Below, in pieces: positions 31,601-37,214 of a stretch of DNA of 64,000 nucleotides. Source of the DNA: an uncultured Chiayiivirga sp. (GTDB lineage: Bacteria; Pseudomonadota; Gammaproteobacteria; Xanthomonadales; Xanthomonadaceae). The position numbers and the translations under genes are program-made. The notes beneath the pieces were generated by a model, which did not search any database, had not been told where the DNA came from, and saw nothing but the letters and a program-made list of their open reading frames with translations. The stretch covers positions 1 to 64,000 of the forward strand of contig CAKSZJ010000007.1 of NCBI GenBank assembly GCA_934525595.1, written 5' to 3'. Each line of letters starts with the position of its first letter. Positions within the stretch are counted from its first letter, which is position 1.

Positions 31601-33361
31601 CGAGGGGCACAGCGACCAGCAGGGAATTTCCCCCGTGCCCTGCTCACACAGCGAGGTGGCGACACCCCTGAGCGCAGGGCTGAACGTGTCGGCCAGCAGC
31701 GCGCCGGGGCCGCCGACCGGGAACGTCCCGGTACCGGTTGCCGCATTGCCGATATCGCTGGGGCCGTCGTTGTAGACCGTGATTTCGTAGTCGAAGGCCA
31801 CGTTCTTCGAAACCGAGGTGATGGTCAGGCCGTTTTGCGTCGCGCGCTTCTCCACGCGCAGGGCGGCACGGCGGTCGATGGTGCGCGACGCTGCCGCAGC
31901 GTTGTTGCCCAGGTTGATGTCGACGGGCGGCGAGGTACCGGCAGTGGGCGCGGCGATGTTTGCCGACAGCCCGACGCTCGCATCGAGCTCGCTGGACGCG
32001 TGCGGCACCGTGACCTGGTAGGTCAGCTTGCCGCCGGACGGGAAGCTTGCGATGGACACCGCATCGAGCGGGGTCGTTCCTGATGCGGCGGGACACGCGA
32101 CGCCAGCGCTGGCGGTGCAGGTCCAGGAGAAGTCCGCCGCGGCGGCCTCGCTGCGCTTGAGCGTGAACGAAGCCCCGTTGGCCACATCCGGACCGTTGTT
32201 TCTGACCTCGACCGTGTAGCTCGCCGCGCAGCCCGGGGTGTAGCGCGTCGCTTCGCCGGGGCAGTGCGTGGCCGGACTGGCGATCGTATTGGCCGTCGTC
32301 GTGACGGCCAGGTTCGCCGAAGCGCGGCGCGGGCGCGGAGTGGCAGCGGTGTTGCTGGTGGCCGAATCGTTGCCGGGATCGAGGTCCACCATCCCGGCCG
32401 GCGTGGCCGGAAGCGCAATGCCGCCGGTGACGCCGACACCCGGGTAGGTGTCGCCCACCGCATGCTGCACGGTCACGGTGTAGGTGAGCGTTCCGCCGGC
32501 CCTGAACTTCGTCACCGTGGTGTTGCTGAACGCGTCGCTGCCGCTGTCGCTGCTCCCGGGACAGGTGGCCTTGGTGCTGTCATTGACAGCGCACTTCCAG
32601 GTGAGCGCACCGGAGGCCGATTCGCTGCGCGCAAGCGAAATCTTCGCGCCGTCCGCGTCATCGGGGCCGCTGTTCTCGTACACCACCTTGTACTCGGCCT
32701 TGCAACCGGGCGTGTAGGTGGCGGCCTCCGCCGGGCAGTTGTTGTCCGGCAGCGTGGTCGCCACGGCGGCGGCGCTCACCGCCAGATCGGTGGCGGGGGT
32801 TCGGGTGAACGTGGCGCTGGCGCTGACGCTGGTCGCACCGGTCGCGGTCGAGGAACCCGTGGCGGTTATCTGTTTGCTGCCGCTGGCATCAAGATCGAAC
32901 TTCAGCGTGGCAACGACCACGAGACTCCCGCCGGCGGCGATCGAGCCCCCCGAAGGCAGGCCGCTGGTCGTTCCGCAGCTCGATCCGGTGCTTGCGTTGC
33001 AGGTGGCACTCACCAGCGAAACGCCAGTCGGCGGGGTCAGCGACAGTGCCGCGCCGCTCGCCGCATCTGCACCGACCGCATTGGAGAAGGTGAAGGTCAG
33101 GGTCTCAGTCTGGCTGGGCACGTAGCTGCTGGAGGACGGCACCGCGCTCAGGCTCATGGACGGTGCCGCAATCACGGCCAGCGGCGCGCCCGCCAGCAGG
33201 AGGCCCGCGGCCAGCAACCAGCCCGTGCGTTGTCTGGACGAAAATTGCCGCGATGCCCGGTCCTCGCCCCGTGCCGACGGCTCTCGCCCGGTGCATGACT
33301 GCGTGCGGGCAGTCCTACACACTTCGCAGCGGCTCGCCCGGCTGAAAAAATGATTGCTCAC
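19655..33361 (-). CDS. Giant exported DUF11 / beta-propeller protein (4568 aa)
   Basis: First gene of the cluster. A GTG start at 33359-33361, behind AGCAGGGG, gives a 46-residue basic leader and hydrophobic core GWLLAAGLLLAGAPLAVIAA. A longer frame to 33517 would start inside a perfect CRP-type site and lacks a signal at its start. About 14 DUF11-like modules follow (patterns DLSITKTN, YTITVSNVGPSDA, GATWTC, ANTASV). Plain modules have W-[TSQ]-C then a second Cys 6-8 residues on. Four modules carry long propeller inserts between these cysteines (about residues 1034-1834, 1969-2373, 3037-3422, 3555-3925); a fifth insert (2462-2862) sits in an early loop of another module. Blades read LALSPDGxHLYVxGxxDNAV..FxRDxxTGxL. 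IFKDGFED occurs near residue 4512, followed by about 50 residues. Probably an extended surface or secreted adhesin-like rod; activity unknown. Confidence 0.86.
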   Translation of the reverse strand: MSNHFFSRASRCEVCRTARTQSCTGREPSARGEDRASRQFSSRQRTGWLLAAGLLLAGAPLAVIAAPSMSLSAVPSSSSYVPSQTETLTFTFSNAVGADAASGAALSLTPPTGVSLVSATCNASTGSSCGTTSGLPSGGSIAAGGSLVVVATLKFDLDASGSKQITATGSSTATGATSVSASATFTRTPATDLAVSAAAVATTLPDNNCPAEAATYTPGCKAEYKVVYENSGPDDADGAKISLARSESASGALTWKCAVNDSTKATCPGSSDSGSDAFSNTTVTKFRAGGTLTYTVTVQHAVGDTYPGVGVTGGIALPATPAGMVDLDPGNDSATSNTAATPRPRRASANLAVTTTANTIASPATHCPGEATRYTPGCAASYTVEVRNNGPDVANGASFTLKRSEAAAADFSWTCTASAGVACPAASGTTPLDAVSIASFPSGGKLTYQVTVPHASSELDASVGLSANIAAPTAGTSPPVDINLGNNAAAASRTIDRRAALRVEKRATQNGLTITSVSKNVAFDYEITVYNDGPSDIGNAATGTGTFPVGGPGALLADTFSPALRGVATSLCEQGTGEIPCWSLCPSTLGWFPQEGEPVAGTGPAGCPVELVKDNGSAISQSFALRAGTGSRLLTRVVVPSDSTITSVDNTATVAVQTCDTPPAGCQAVQGVGLATDRTDTATVALTEASMATIQAENVGAASAVPGTLRSYKITVKNTAFENLPSVAVSGQYPMASGGSLAGFIPGTVYYQCRASGGACCNVGGACGTNADTPAAYGDQLAATAMLPAGTNAQVVYTVTGMLDPRGTEADTLGLDASAAWGASTATSHVDTALAPVRNLTIHKRLVGRQDAGGVATLSYEITATNNGPSHAPQVGLTDPASPTTDFDFTAATWSCAAIPAPAPAIAPEDTKCIEAPPGTGTGAIAPGSLALDLMPGGRAVVALSVPVTNSAGAQVTNTARLTLGGITKESSVTTTLQTTYTLNVEKDDGTGFAHPGDDHTYAISVANEGPNDAYDVQVSDVMPSALQNVQWTCAATSPVPGDLTEYLGQDSSDPLMVSPGGRPGSALALSADGRHVYAIGRNADNVASIYTYARQATPGLGYGSIARDPIDIEVDGVDDLSDTGSVVAGMANPIDLALRPDGAVLYVLSAGAGGGSIAVFHRVTSPVDPEHGRLSFAGSVATGIDTPRRLVVSPTRIYVSGSHGGSQHRIEAYRPDSSNQLPIAVPAAGADAPVNAGPMAINAAGTRLFVASTTTSAVARYAIATSGANAGALSADGSPLGAAVAGLVGVNDMVLAGNGRDLYVHAGSGAAGRIGYLKSEASGMSVGLIPVLDATGTGLLGNPLSLALSPDGEHLIGVNKGSDAMFSVRRNPVSGGLAVDGAGVLQFQDVLRRTAVPGAIEARGLDMPAAVAVTHDNRHVIVASASETGTVGPIVVFARRAPPPQLGFIERDAQGEGEINALTGPSDLAIRDGDVYVLSQVDSSISLFKRRPALIGTDEDGRHLEFNAVWRNQQGGISGMQRPDRILISADGLSVFVTSLDGDSLTVFRRDAGTGLLTFATSFTRTSGSGHPGLLGAYGMAMDPDAGYLYVAGSYEASIAIFKYRPTEPDRLSYVESVAGGQNGVTGMSGIRDLVVAGRNGQYQLLGVAATANTVVVFDQVAEGKLAFVHALSLGANQRPMALALSPSINDSDNTHVYVAAQNSSSLHILQRVLDTSSPQAGRVRLIGTLKAGVDAPALMTGPRDVAVSANGKRLYVAAEFGSSLVAFDRYDNSGSALYGQLVVSEVRTQDVDAVDGIRSPYAVVVSGDSRNVYMAGFGSDAVASFSVGTGSSCSASGAGDINDVVTIRAGGAVVYTVNSKIRPDATGTLVNLAEASGTGSTDFDADSTTLLTSARLELTKTNNQASVIPGTEVTYDLTIRNAGPGNVAGLGDPDLANVEDLFGCTSVGGGFDCSASPFVPGSISWTCAASGSGALDFLSAYTDGVGGVEGLAGVGSLAIIPRGDSADPQAVRASFLVGASVDDDALVFFQRDAQTGALTYHSRIDHTAGVPLEGARAVAVGGGGRLLFVVSRRSDSLNVFSLSGSDTASLIVTHRAAMRNPALPGLDQALHLAVLAADGDGDGTPDTDHVYVAGANDHAVAAFAYSRATGNLSHLGSLVNGQGGVEGLADVEYLVASPDGSHVYAISGSTGSATLLLRNRTSGSPDFGKLAFGARFSGSILGVAMNGASSAAFDAAGKRLYLTAADANRVVVLNRVDDPGAGNFGTLTLASSLGQGEQGARGLLNPRRSQLSGDGQHLYVTSQAGATLAWFSVHPQTGALTYLGIRSNNSGGVEGLGGATGLVLDPQLDQVYVAGTLDRAIAHFQRQSDSWCPASGTGPLGPSVTYPDGVPVNIAAGGQVVFHLTARVASGLVGNLTNLATVKWKSASCSGGQGTALDGCNLSAQDTDVPSNFADLGITKDDGLAEFDGLAGAVALAADENNVYVAAPSDNAIGTFLRQAGASGNVGLRQIGAVRSGSAGISGISGVRDIVASADGLHLYAASPVDNAVASFARDAGDGRLTQIDIDRNGLLGVTGLSGARALALSPDGEHVYVASAFSNAVAIFRRQTAPAAVDAGTLTFVGVVQAGIGSVSGIESPRALQLSGDGEFLYVLGDNGTLVAFKRHTNSGSANFGLLSQLQVPPYQNGTGGILGMDGVRSLALSDDDAVLWVLGSEAGTLVRFARDTASGLLAFAPHPGAGAVFQTSELVGATRLRLGSDGNLYVAAAALDGVAVLSLDAAGVPTLASVVKNGDIPADPSLPRVDGLGGAADVAYVNDGLGWLYAAGGTDSALAAFAQAGATSDYLGALFDGLGGVAPGDQVTYTIEVTNHGPSSVSRARVADQFPPEFQQVSWTCVGYAGGNCAPSGQGNIDLEVNLPAGGQVRFLATGTVRAKATGRLANTATVEAIGVLDSNQSNNSATDSDTVLSPAVDLSIQVDDNGCDLGDPGCTEVTQATPGGSIAYRVVAANAGPTYAAGAILDDSLPAALYDVAWVCTPTPQAGLLAEVSTAAPDNDVAYTAVAVDALGLHVYAVGRVDEGSGPRDTVAVFVRDPLTGALSWLHAYIDGAAGTAPDGSAEPMVRGITGAVDIVISPDGRFVYVAGRDADAIAVFSRDAATGLLTWLSKVQDGELGVDGIGGISTLALAPDGRHLYAGGAAEQALAGFALDAGSGALVQIALLRQGQGGVNGLNGISDLAFGPEGAVLFATATTNRSITAFRRAVANGTLSYAVGIEDGQVGVGASLLAPSAVAVDGDQVLVADALGDAVNRLRFVDGASPTFELDEVIALDTDGANGTQQPVALAYAADQARLYVASAASSQLHLYSLLDTQAERLASYTTALSVAMNQPSAMVLAPESRQLYLASSADGVVATLAREHGSRCPLSGVGGLVGTRVDVARNGSVQFDLTARVFANASGPLTYAVGIDPRVLAHESNPVDNRASDTDQLVPAPDLETVKERLTAAADVVAGLPVNYRITSVNHGVSDALGAWIEDDLPLFPAEPAGLVPDSGAWSCAANLPLADAGGIASSLDPRVAGLSALAATPDGRRWFGVSQSGSALVDVALDAAGDIASLTRYVDGDSAGAGTIAGLAGASHLAVSPDGAHLYVTGADSNSLLAFRITATGLEFLHKLTSGTDGVTGLIGARFVTLSRDGRFVYTAAVPSSAANSAIALFRRDTDTGTLGFVERIQDGLGTFQPDSNVIRGVKRLHLSDDGHHLYALATVSQALSRFEIDANTGVLRYLGVQRGTGSGALPALAGVRDMVSTPADGQLYVLGNAGISAFSRALNGSLTPGDTWAVPDPAAARALAIDTWGSRLYLADAQGVVQLYARRWSDGALEARFVLPAASAVDATALLHVPALGQLLLAQPGVDGGLARIDEQPISRCLAASGGDAGLPVGVDLGVGGSSELAYGATVHPSARGNLVNVARAVPGAGSDPNPANNDGSDQATINVISDISIAKTGPASAVAGEIAEYVITVNNAGPSDALGVHIVDPLEASRFAGATWTCTATGGSICTAPSGSGTSLDAQADVMVGGSVTVTLRARVHPRWVGPLLNSAYVQPEPGSVDPTPGDQVAVPVTTQVLRRPNLSITKTNGVSSSMAGLPLGYTITVSNVGPSDAPNALVQDILPAVLVGATWTCTPTLGTGSCQSVGEGSINDTVDIPVGESLVYQVSATLVSSATGMLVNTASVQVLGDALDPDTSDNAATDTDTIQTSADLAVTAHAPDAYDPGSPVAMEHRIEIANGGPSDAGQTVAAYSFSHPIQAVGAGCSQVTPVRVDCSFASIPAGTVATASLALTQLPAVGSTLTSTVQVASQTGDPAPANNTDSTSTLMFTGVDLAVSIDDGRIGLAPADTSVYVIRVRNDGSVDAIDARVESPLAVELIDAAWQCAASGGATCGTASGVGGIDELVDVPAGAVVTFTLTATVDPAINVMVHETIVQSVQATIDPAQVEVSTQNNFASDTNEVFKVIFKDGFEDSNRPYPGADATPLRWLVPWFLRSTPDAVRSSSPEPASVRRALYDGEGAA

Positions 33362-33761
33362 GTCGATGTGCCCCTGCTTTGATCGTCCCCAGACCGCGCG
33401 GTTGCGGTCTCCCCATGTCGCACCCCCGCCGTTCACCCCGGACCGAAGCCGGGGGACGCGAAGAAAATTCGTCTTGCAACATTGAATTGAGCGGACATTG
33501 GGTGTGAAACCCGTCACACATCAAGACAGGCGGCAGATTTCAGCCGATAAGCGGCTTTCCGCTGAGAAATTCTCATTCGCGGAAACGTCGCGTGGCGCAA
33601 GCCGACGCGGGGCAGCCAAGCCACCGCACGGCAAGCCCCCGAAGCGCGGAGCTTCAGGCACGGGAATCGGGTTTCGGGAAACGCCCAAGGCCCGGGCAGG
33701 CGCGCTGCGCCGCGCCTCGGCGGCGCAGGGGGGGCAGCCGCGCGCGTCTCGCGCGGGCACA
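33362..33761. other. 400-bp upstream region of the giant-protein operon
   Basis: Contains no gene. It serves only the minus-strand operon, since the gene on the other side (lipoprotein) ends at 33762. It holds a perfect CRP/Clp-type palindrome at 33502-33519 and an A/T-rich patch between about 33461 and 33490 on the promoter-proximal side. A small AGCGG/CCGCT hairpin lies near 33549-33562. No confident -35/-10 pair could be chosen, which is usual for activator-dependent promoters. Confidence 0.6.
33502..33519 (-). promoter_or_regulatory. Perfect CRP/Clp-type binding site upstream of the giant-protein operon
   Basis: GTGTGA-N6-TCACAC on both strands, so the TGTGA-N6-TCACA consensus of the CRP family matches at all ten core bases and one extra pair. 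It lies 141 bp before the proposed GTG start. In Xanthomonadaceae the CRP homologue Clp responds to cyclic di-GMP, binds this same consensus and controls extracellular enzymes and surface functions. The promoter start is not defined, so activation versus repression cannot be told. Assignment to CRP or Clp follows from the consensus and is not shown directly. Confidence 0.65.
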
Positions 33762-34367
33762 TCAATTGCCGGTGGCGACGTCCTGGTGCCCGGCCACGAC
33801 CCAGGCCACCAGCTGCGCGAGTGCGTCTGCCAGGGCCTCATCCAGCGCGGTGACGGCAGCCGCCGCATCGCGCGCCGCGGCGGCGGCGCGGGTTTCGAAC
33901 ACGCGGCTGGCGACGGCTTCGCCACGCGCGGCGTCGATCAGGCTGGCCTTGATCCGGATCACCGCCACCGGGCCGCCTTCCAGCTCGATCTGGAAATCGC
34001 GCAGCTCGGTGGCCAACTCGACATCGTGCGCCAGGCCGCTGGCGGCGCGCTCGACGCCGGCGAATCGGCCGCTGGCCTCGAACGCCTCGACGAGCGCGTT
34101 GTCCACCAGCCCGGGCAAGGGTTCGCTCCACTGCGCCGCGGGATAAACCTCGATCTGACCGGAAACCGGGCGCACCAGGATCCAGGCCGTGGCGAGCGGG
34201 CCGCTGGCCTGCGGTCGCGCCACCGCCAGCCGGACGTCGATGCGTCCGCGCGCCGAATCCTGCGGCGCGGGCTGGCTCAGGGCGTACAGGGCCACCGGCC
34301 GCTTGGCCGGCAGCACGCTGCAGGCGGCGAGCGCAAACGCGGCGCAGGCGAACATCCAGCGAATCAT
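33762..34367 (-). CDS. ABC-type transport auxiliary lipoprotein (PqiC/MlaD-cluster lipoprotein)
   Basis: 201-aa outer-membrane lipoprotein, last gene of the Mla-type operon. Lipobox FALAAC places the lipidated Cys at residue 16. The body follows the ABC-transport auxiliary lipoprotein family: VALYALSQPAP, RIDVRLAVARP, GQIEVYPAAQWSEPLPGLVD, VARVFET-like strand pattern (here VASRVFETR). In PqiABC, the PqiC lipoprotein caps the MCE-protein tunnel at the outer membrane, and a similar role is likely here. The ATG shares its A with the stop of the preceding mlaD-like gene (TGATG). A GTG three bases earlier is the alternative start. Confidence 0.85.
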   Translation of the reverse strand: MIRWMFACAAFALAACSVLPAKRPVALYALSQPAPQDSARGRIDVRLAVARPQASGPLATAWILVRPVSGQIEVYPAAQWSEPLPGLVDNALVEAFEASGRFAGVERAASGLAHDVELATELRDFQIELEGGPVAVIRIKASLIDAARGEAVASRVFETRAAAAARDAAAAVTALDEALADALAQLVAWVVAGHQDVATGN

Positions 34368-35302
34368 CACGGCTTGAACTCCCGGGGTTGCGGATTGCCC
34401 AGCAGCGGGCTGTCCGAGCGCGAGATCTGCTCGGAAAGTGCCCGCAGCGAAGTCAGCGTGGCGCGCAGCTCATCCAGCGCCGGGCCGACCTGGCGCAGGC
34501 CCTGCTGGCTGAAGCTGTTCACCGCGGAGCGGTTGTCCTTCACCAGGCCATCCAGGCTGGCGGCCAGCGCATCGAGCTTTTCCACCGTCTGGCGCAACTC
34601 CGCCACGAGCGGCCCGCCCTGCCCGCTCATCAGCGACTGTGCCGAGCGCGCGGCACCTTCGATGCTGGCCAGGGTGGGCTGAAGCTGGCCCGAGGCGGCC
34701 GACAGCTGCCGGATGGCCTCGCCCAGCGCCTGGCGCTCTGAGCCCAGGGTGGTCGCCAGCGCATCCAGATTGTCGAGCACCGCGCTGACGTGGGCGCGGT
34801 TTTCCGTCGAAAGCAGTTCGGATATCCGGGTGACCACCTCGTTGATGTTCACCATGATGTCCTCGCCCGAGGCGGTGAACTTGGCCAGCGGCGACAGCGT
34901 GGCCATGATCACCGGTACGCCCTTGTCGCTCGCCAGCTTCGGGCTGTCGAGCGAGCCGCCGGACAGGCGGATGTCGGCCACGCCGGTCACCGCGGCGAAG
35001 CCGAGCGTGGCCTGGGTATCTCGACGCATCAGGCTCGGATCGCCGACGCGCACCCGCACCACGACGCGGCCCAGGTCCTTCGGATCCACGGCCAGCGCCG
35101 CCACGTCGCCCACCGGCACGCCGTTGTAGGAGACCACCGAACCCTTGCTCAGGCCGATGACCGATTCGGCGAACACGATGTCGTAGAGCGCGACGTTGCG
35201 GTCGCTGTCGAACTTCCCCACCCACAGCAGGCTCGCCAGGGTGACCAGCACCACCGCGATGGCGAATCCGCCGATGAGCAGGTGATTGGCGCGGGTTTCC
35301 AT
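34367..35302 (-). CDS. mlaD: MlaD/MCE-family phospholipid transport substrate-binding protein
   Basis: 311-aa inner-membrane-anchored MCE protein of a lipid ABC transporter. One N-terminal membrane helix (LLIGGFAIAVVLVTLASLLW) is followed by the MCE domain (about 38-120: ESVIGLSKGSVVSYNGVPVGDVAAL, VRVGDPSLMRRDTQATLGFAAVTG). A long helical C-terminal part (about 150-300) is predicted to form the periplasmic needle or bundle. It is longer than E. coli MlaD (183 aa) and closer to the longer MCE proteins of Pseudomonas-type clusters. It likely binds phospholipid between the MlaE/MlaF complex and the outer-membrane lipoprotein encoded next. Four bases separate it from the ATPase gene. Confidence 0.88.
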   Translation of the reverse strand: METRANHLLIGGFAIAVVLVTLASLLWVGKFDSDRNVALYDIVFAESVIGLSKGSVVSYNGVPVGDVAALAVDPKDLGRVVVRVRVGDPSLMRRDTQATLGFAAVTGVADIRLSGGSLDSPKLASDKGVPVIMATLSPLAKFTASGEDIMVNINEVVTRISELLSTENRAHVSAVLDNLDALATTLGSERQALGEAIRQLSAASGQLQPTLASIEGAARSAQSLMSGQGGPLVAELRQTVEKLDALAASLDGLVKDNRSAVNSFSQQGLRQVGPALDELRATLTSLRALSEQISRSDSPLLGNPQPREFKP

Positions 35303-35306
35303 GTCG

Positions 35307-36098
35307 TCAAAGTCCCTGTCGCTGGGCGGAAGACTGCGCGGCGCGGCCGCGCGGCCCGTGGAAGTAGTCCTGGATCCACGAATCGGGATGCTGCGCCACC
35401 GCGTCGAGGGTGTCGATCGCCAGCACCCGGCGCTGCGACAGTACCGCGACCCGGTCGCAGATGGTGTAAAGCGTATCCAGATCGTGGGTGATGAGGAACA
35501 CGGTAAGGCCCAGCGCATCGCGCAGGGTGAGGATGAGCCGGTCGAAGGCGGCGGCACCGATGGGATCGAGCCCCGCCGTGGGCTCGTCCAGGAACAGCAG
35601 CTCCGGATCGAGCGCCAGCGCGCGCGCCAGCGCGGCGCGCTTGACCATGCCGCCGGAAAGCTGCGAGGGAAACTTCGCGCCCGCAGCGGCGGGAAGGCCC
35701 GCCAGCGCCAGCTTGAGCGCGGCCAGCCGCGCCATCATCGGCTCGGACAGCCGGTGCAGCTCGCGCATCGGTGCCTCGACGTTCTCGGCCACGGTGAGCG
35801 AGGAAAACAGCGCGCCGTACTGGAACAACACGCCGCTGCGCCGGTCGATGCGGGCACGCGCGTCCGCCGTCATCGCCGCCACGTTCTCGCCGAACAGGGA
35901 CACCTCGCCCGCCGCCGGGCGATTGAGGCCGATGATCGAGCGCATCAGCACCGACTTGCCGCTGCCCGAACCACCCACCACGCCGAGGATTTCGCCGCGC
36001 CGCACGTCGAGGTCGAGATCCTCGTGCACCACCTGTGCACCGAACTGGTTGCGCAGTCCGCGCACCCGGATCACCAGGCCATCGCCCTGCGCGCTCAC
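35307..36098 (-). CDS. mlaF: MlaF-type ABC transporter ATPase
   Basis: 263-aa cytoplasmic ATPase driving lipid transport with the MlaE-type permease. Walker A GGSGSGKS, signature LSGGM, Walker B LLFLDEPTAGLDP and the switch His in LITHDLDT are all present. The Q-loop is LFQYGALFSSLTVAENV, characteristic of Mla-type ATPases. The GTG start at 36096-36098 overlaps the permease stop (GTGA) and gives the family-typical N-terminus VIRVRGLRNQFG. The frame remains open upstream but overlaps the permease gene. Confidence 0.92.
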   Translation of the reverse strand: MSAQGDGLVIRVRGLRNQFGAQVVHEDLDLDVRRGEILGVVGGSGSGKSVLMRSIIGLNRPAAGEVSLFGENVAAMTADARARIDRRSGVLFQYGALFSSLTVAENVEAPMRELHRLSEPMMARLAALKLALAGLPAAAGAKFPSQLSGGMVKRAALARALALDPELLFLDEPTAGLDPIGAAAFDRLILTLRDALGLTVFLITHDLDTLYTICDRVAVLSQRRVLAIDTLDAVAQHPDSWIQDYFHGPRGRAAQSSAQRQGL

Positions 36099-37204
36099 CA
36101 GTCCATCTCCATGAAGAACACCGCGGCCAGCGCGTCGATCAGGATCACCACGAAGATCGACTGCACCACGCTGGAGGTGGTGTGCCGGCCCACCGATTCC
36201 GCGCTGCCCGAAACCTTGAAGCCCTCCAGGCAGCCGATCAGCGCGATCATCACCGCGAACACGGGCGCCTTGGACAGTCCGACCCAGAAGTGGCGCAGCT
36301 CCATCACGTCCTGGATGCGGCTGAAGTACATGGTCGGCGAGATGTCCAGCGCCAGCACGCACACCGCCGCGCCGCCGAAGATGCCCGACAGCATCGCCAG
36401 CACGGTGAGCATCGGCAGCGCCAGCACCAGGGCCAGCACGCGCGGCACCACCAGCACGTCCATCGGACTCATCCCGAGGGTGCGGATCGCGTCGATCTCC
36501 TCGCGCGCTTTCATCGAGCCCAGCTGCGCGGTGAAGGCGCTGCCCGAGCGGCCGGCCACCATGATCGCGGTGAGCAGCACGCCGAACTCGCGCAGGAAGG
36601 AATAGACGATGAGATCCACCGTGTAGAGTGCCGCGCCGAACTCGCGCAGCACCGTGGCCCCGAGGAAGGCGACCACCGCGCCGACCAGGAAGGTCAGCAG
36701 CACGATGATCGGCACCGCGTTGAGGCCGGCTTGCTCGATCTGCACCGCCAGCGGCGTGAGCCGCCAGCGCCGCGGTGAAGCCAGCACGCCCGGCAGCGTG
36801 GCAAGGAGCAGGCCAAGAAAGGCCACCAGCTGCAGCGTATTGCGCCAGACATCGACCAGCGCGGCACCCATGCCGGCCACAAAGCGCACCAGGCCCGGCG
36901 TCGGCGCGGCGGCCGGCACCGCCTCCTGCCGCACCTCGGCCACCGCATCCAGGAGCCGTGCATGGGGCGGTGCCAGCCCCTGCAAGGCATCGGGCGGCAG
37001 CGCGGCCAGCAGATCCAGCAGCAGGCTGGCTCCGGCCGTATCCAGCCGCGTGATGGCGCTGGCGTCGATCCTCAGCGGGGCGTCGGCGCGGTGTCGAACC
37101 GCGCCCACGGACGCCCCCAGCGCGGGCGCGTGCGCCAGGGTCCAGTCGCCCGCGAGCCGCACTTCGCCCTGCGCATCGGGACCGTCGATCCGGGGCGCGT
37201 TCAT
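36095..37204 (-). CDS. mlaE: MlaE-type lipid transporter permease with N-terminal STAS domain
   Basis: 369-aa inner-membrane permease. Residues about 10-90 form a STAS-like domain (LRIDASAITRLDTAGASLLLDLLAAL). The MlaE family domain follows with five to six hydrophobic segments and the motifs REFGVLLTAIMVAGRSGSAFTAQLGSMK and EIDAIRTLGMSPMDVLVVPR. In E. coli the STAS protein MlaB is a separate gene; here the two are fused, as in some other gammaproteobacterial and betaproteobacterial clusters. This explains why no mlaB follows. No mlaC is visible in this window, suggesting a PqiC/MCE-tunnel type system rather than a shuttle system. Confidence 0.92.
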   Translation of the reverse strand: MNAPRIDGPDAQGEVRLAGDWTLAHAPALGASVGAVRHRADAPLRIDASAITRLDTAGASLLLDLLAALPPDALQGLAPPHARLLDAVAEVRQEAVPAAAPTPGLVRFVAGMGAALVDVWRNTLQLVAFLGLLLATLPGVLASPRRWRLTPLAVQIEQAGLNAVPIIVLLTFLVGAVVAFLGATVLREFGAALYTVDLIVYSFLREFGVLLTAIMVAGRSGSAFTAQLGSMKAREEIDAIRTLGMSPMDVLVVPRVLALVLALPMLTVLAMLSGIFGGAAVCVLALDISPTMYFSRIQDVMELRHFWVGLSKAPVFAVMIALIGCLEGFKVSGSAESVGRHTTSSVVQSIFVVILIDALAAVFFMEMDW

Positions 37205-37214
37205 CGGGCGCGGC

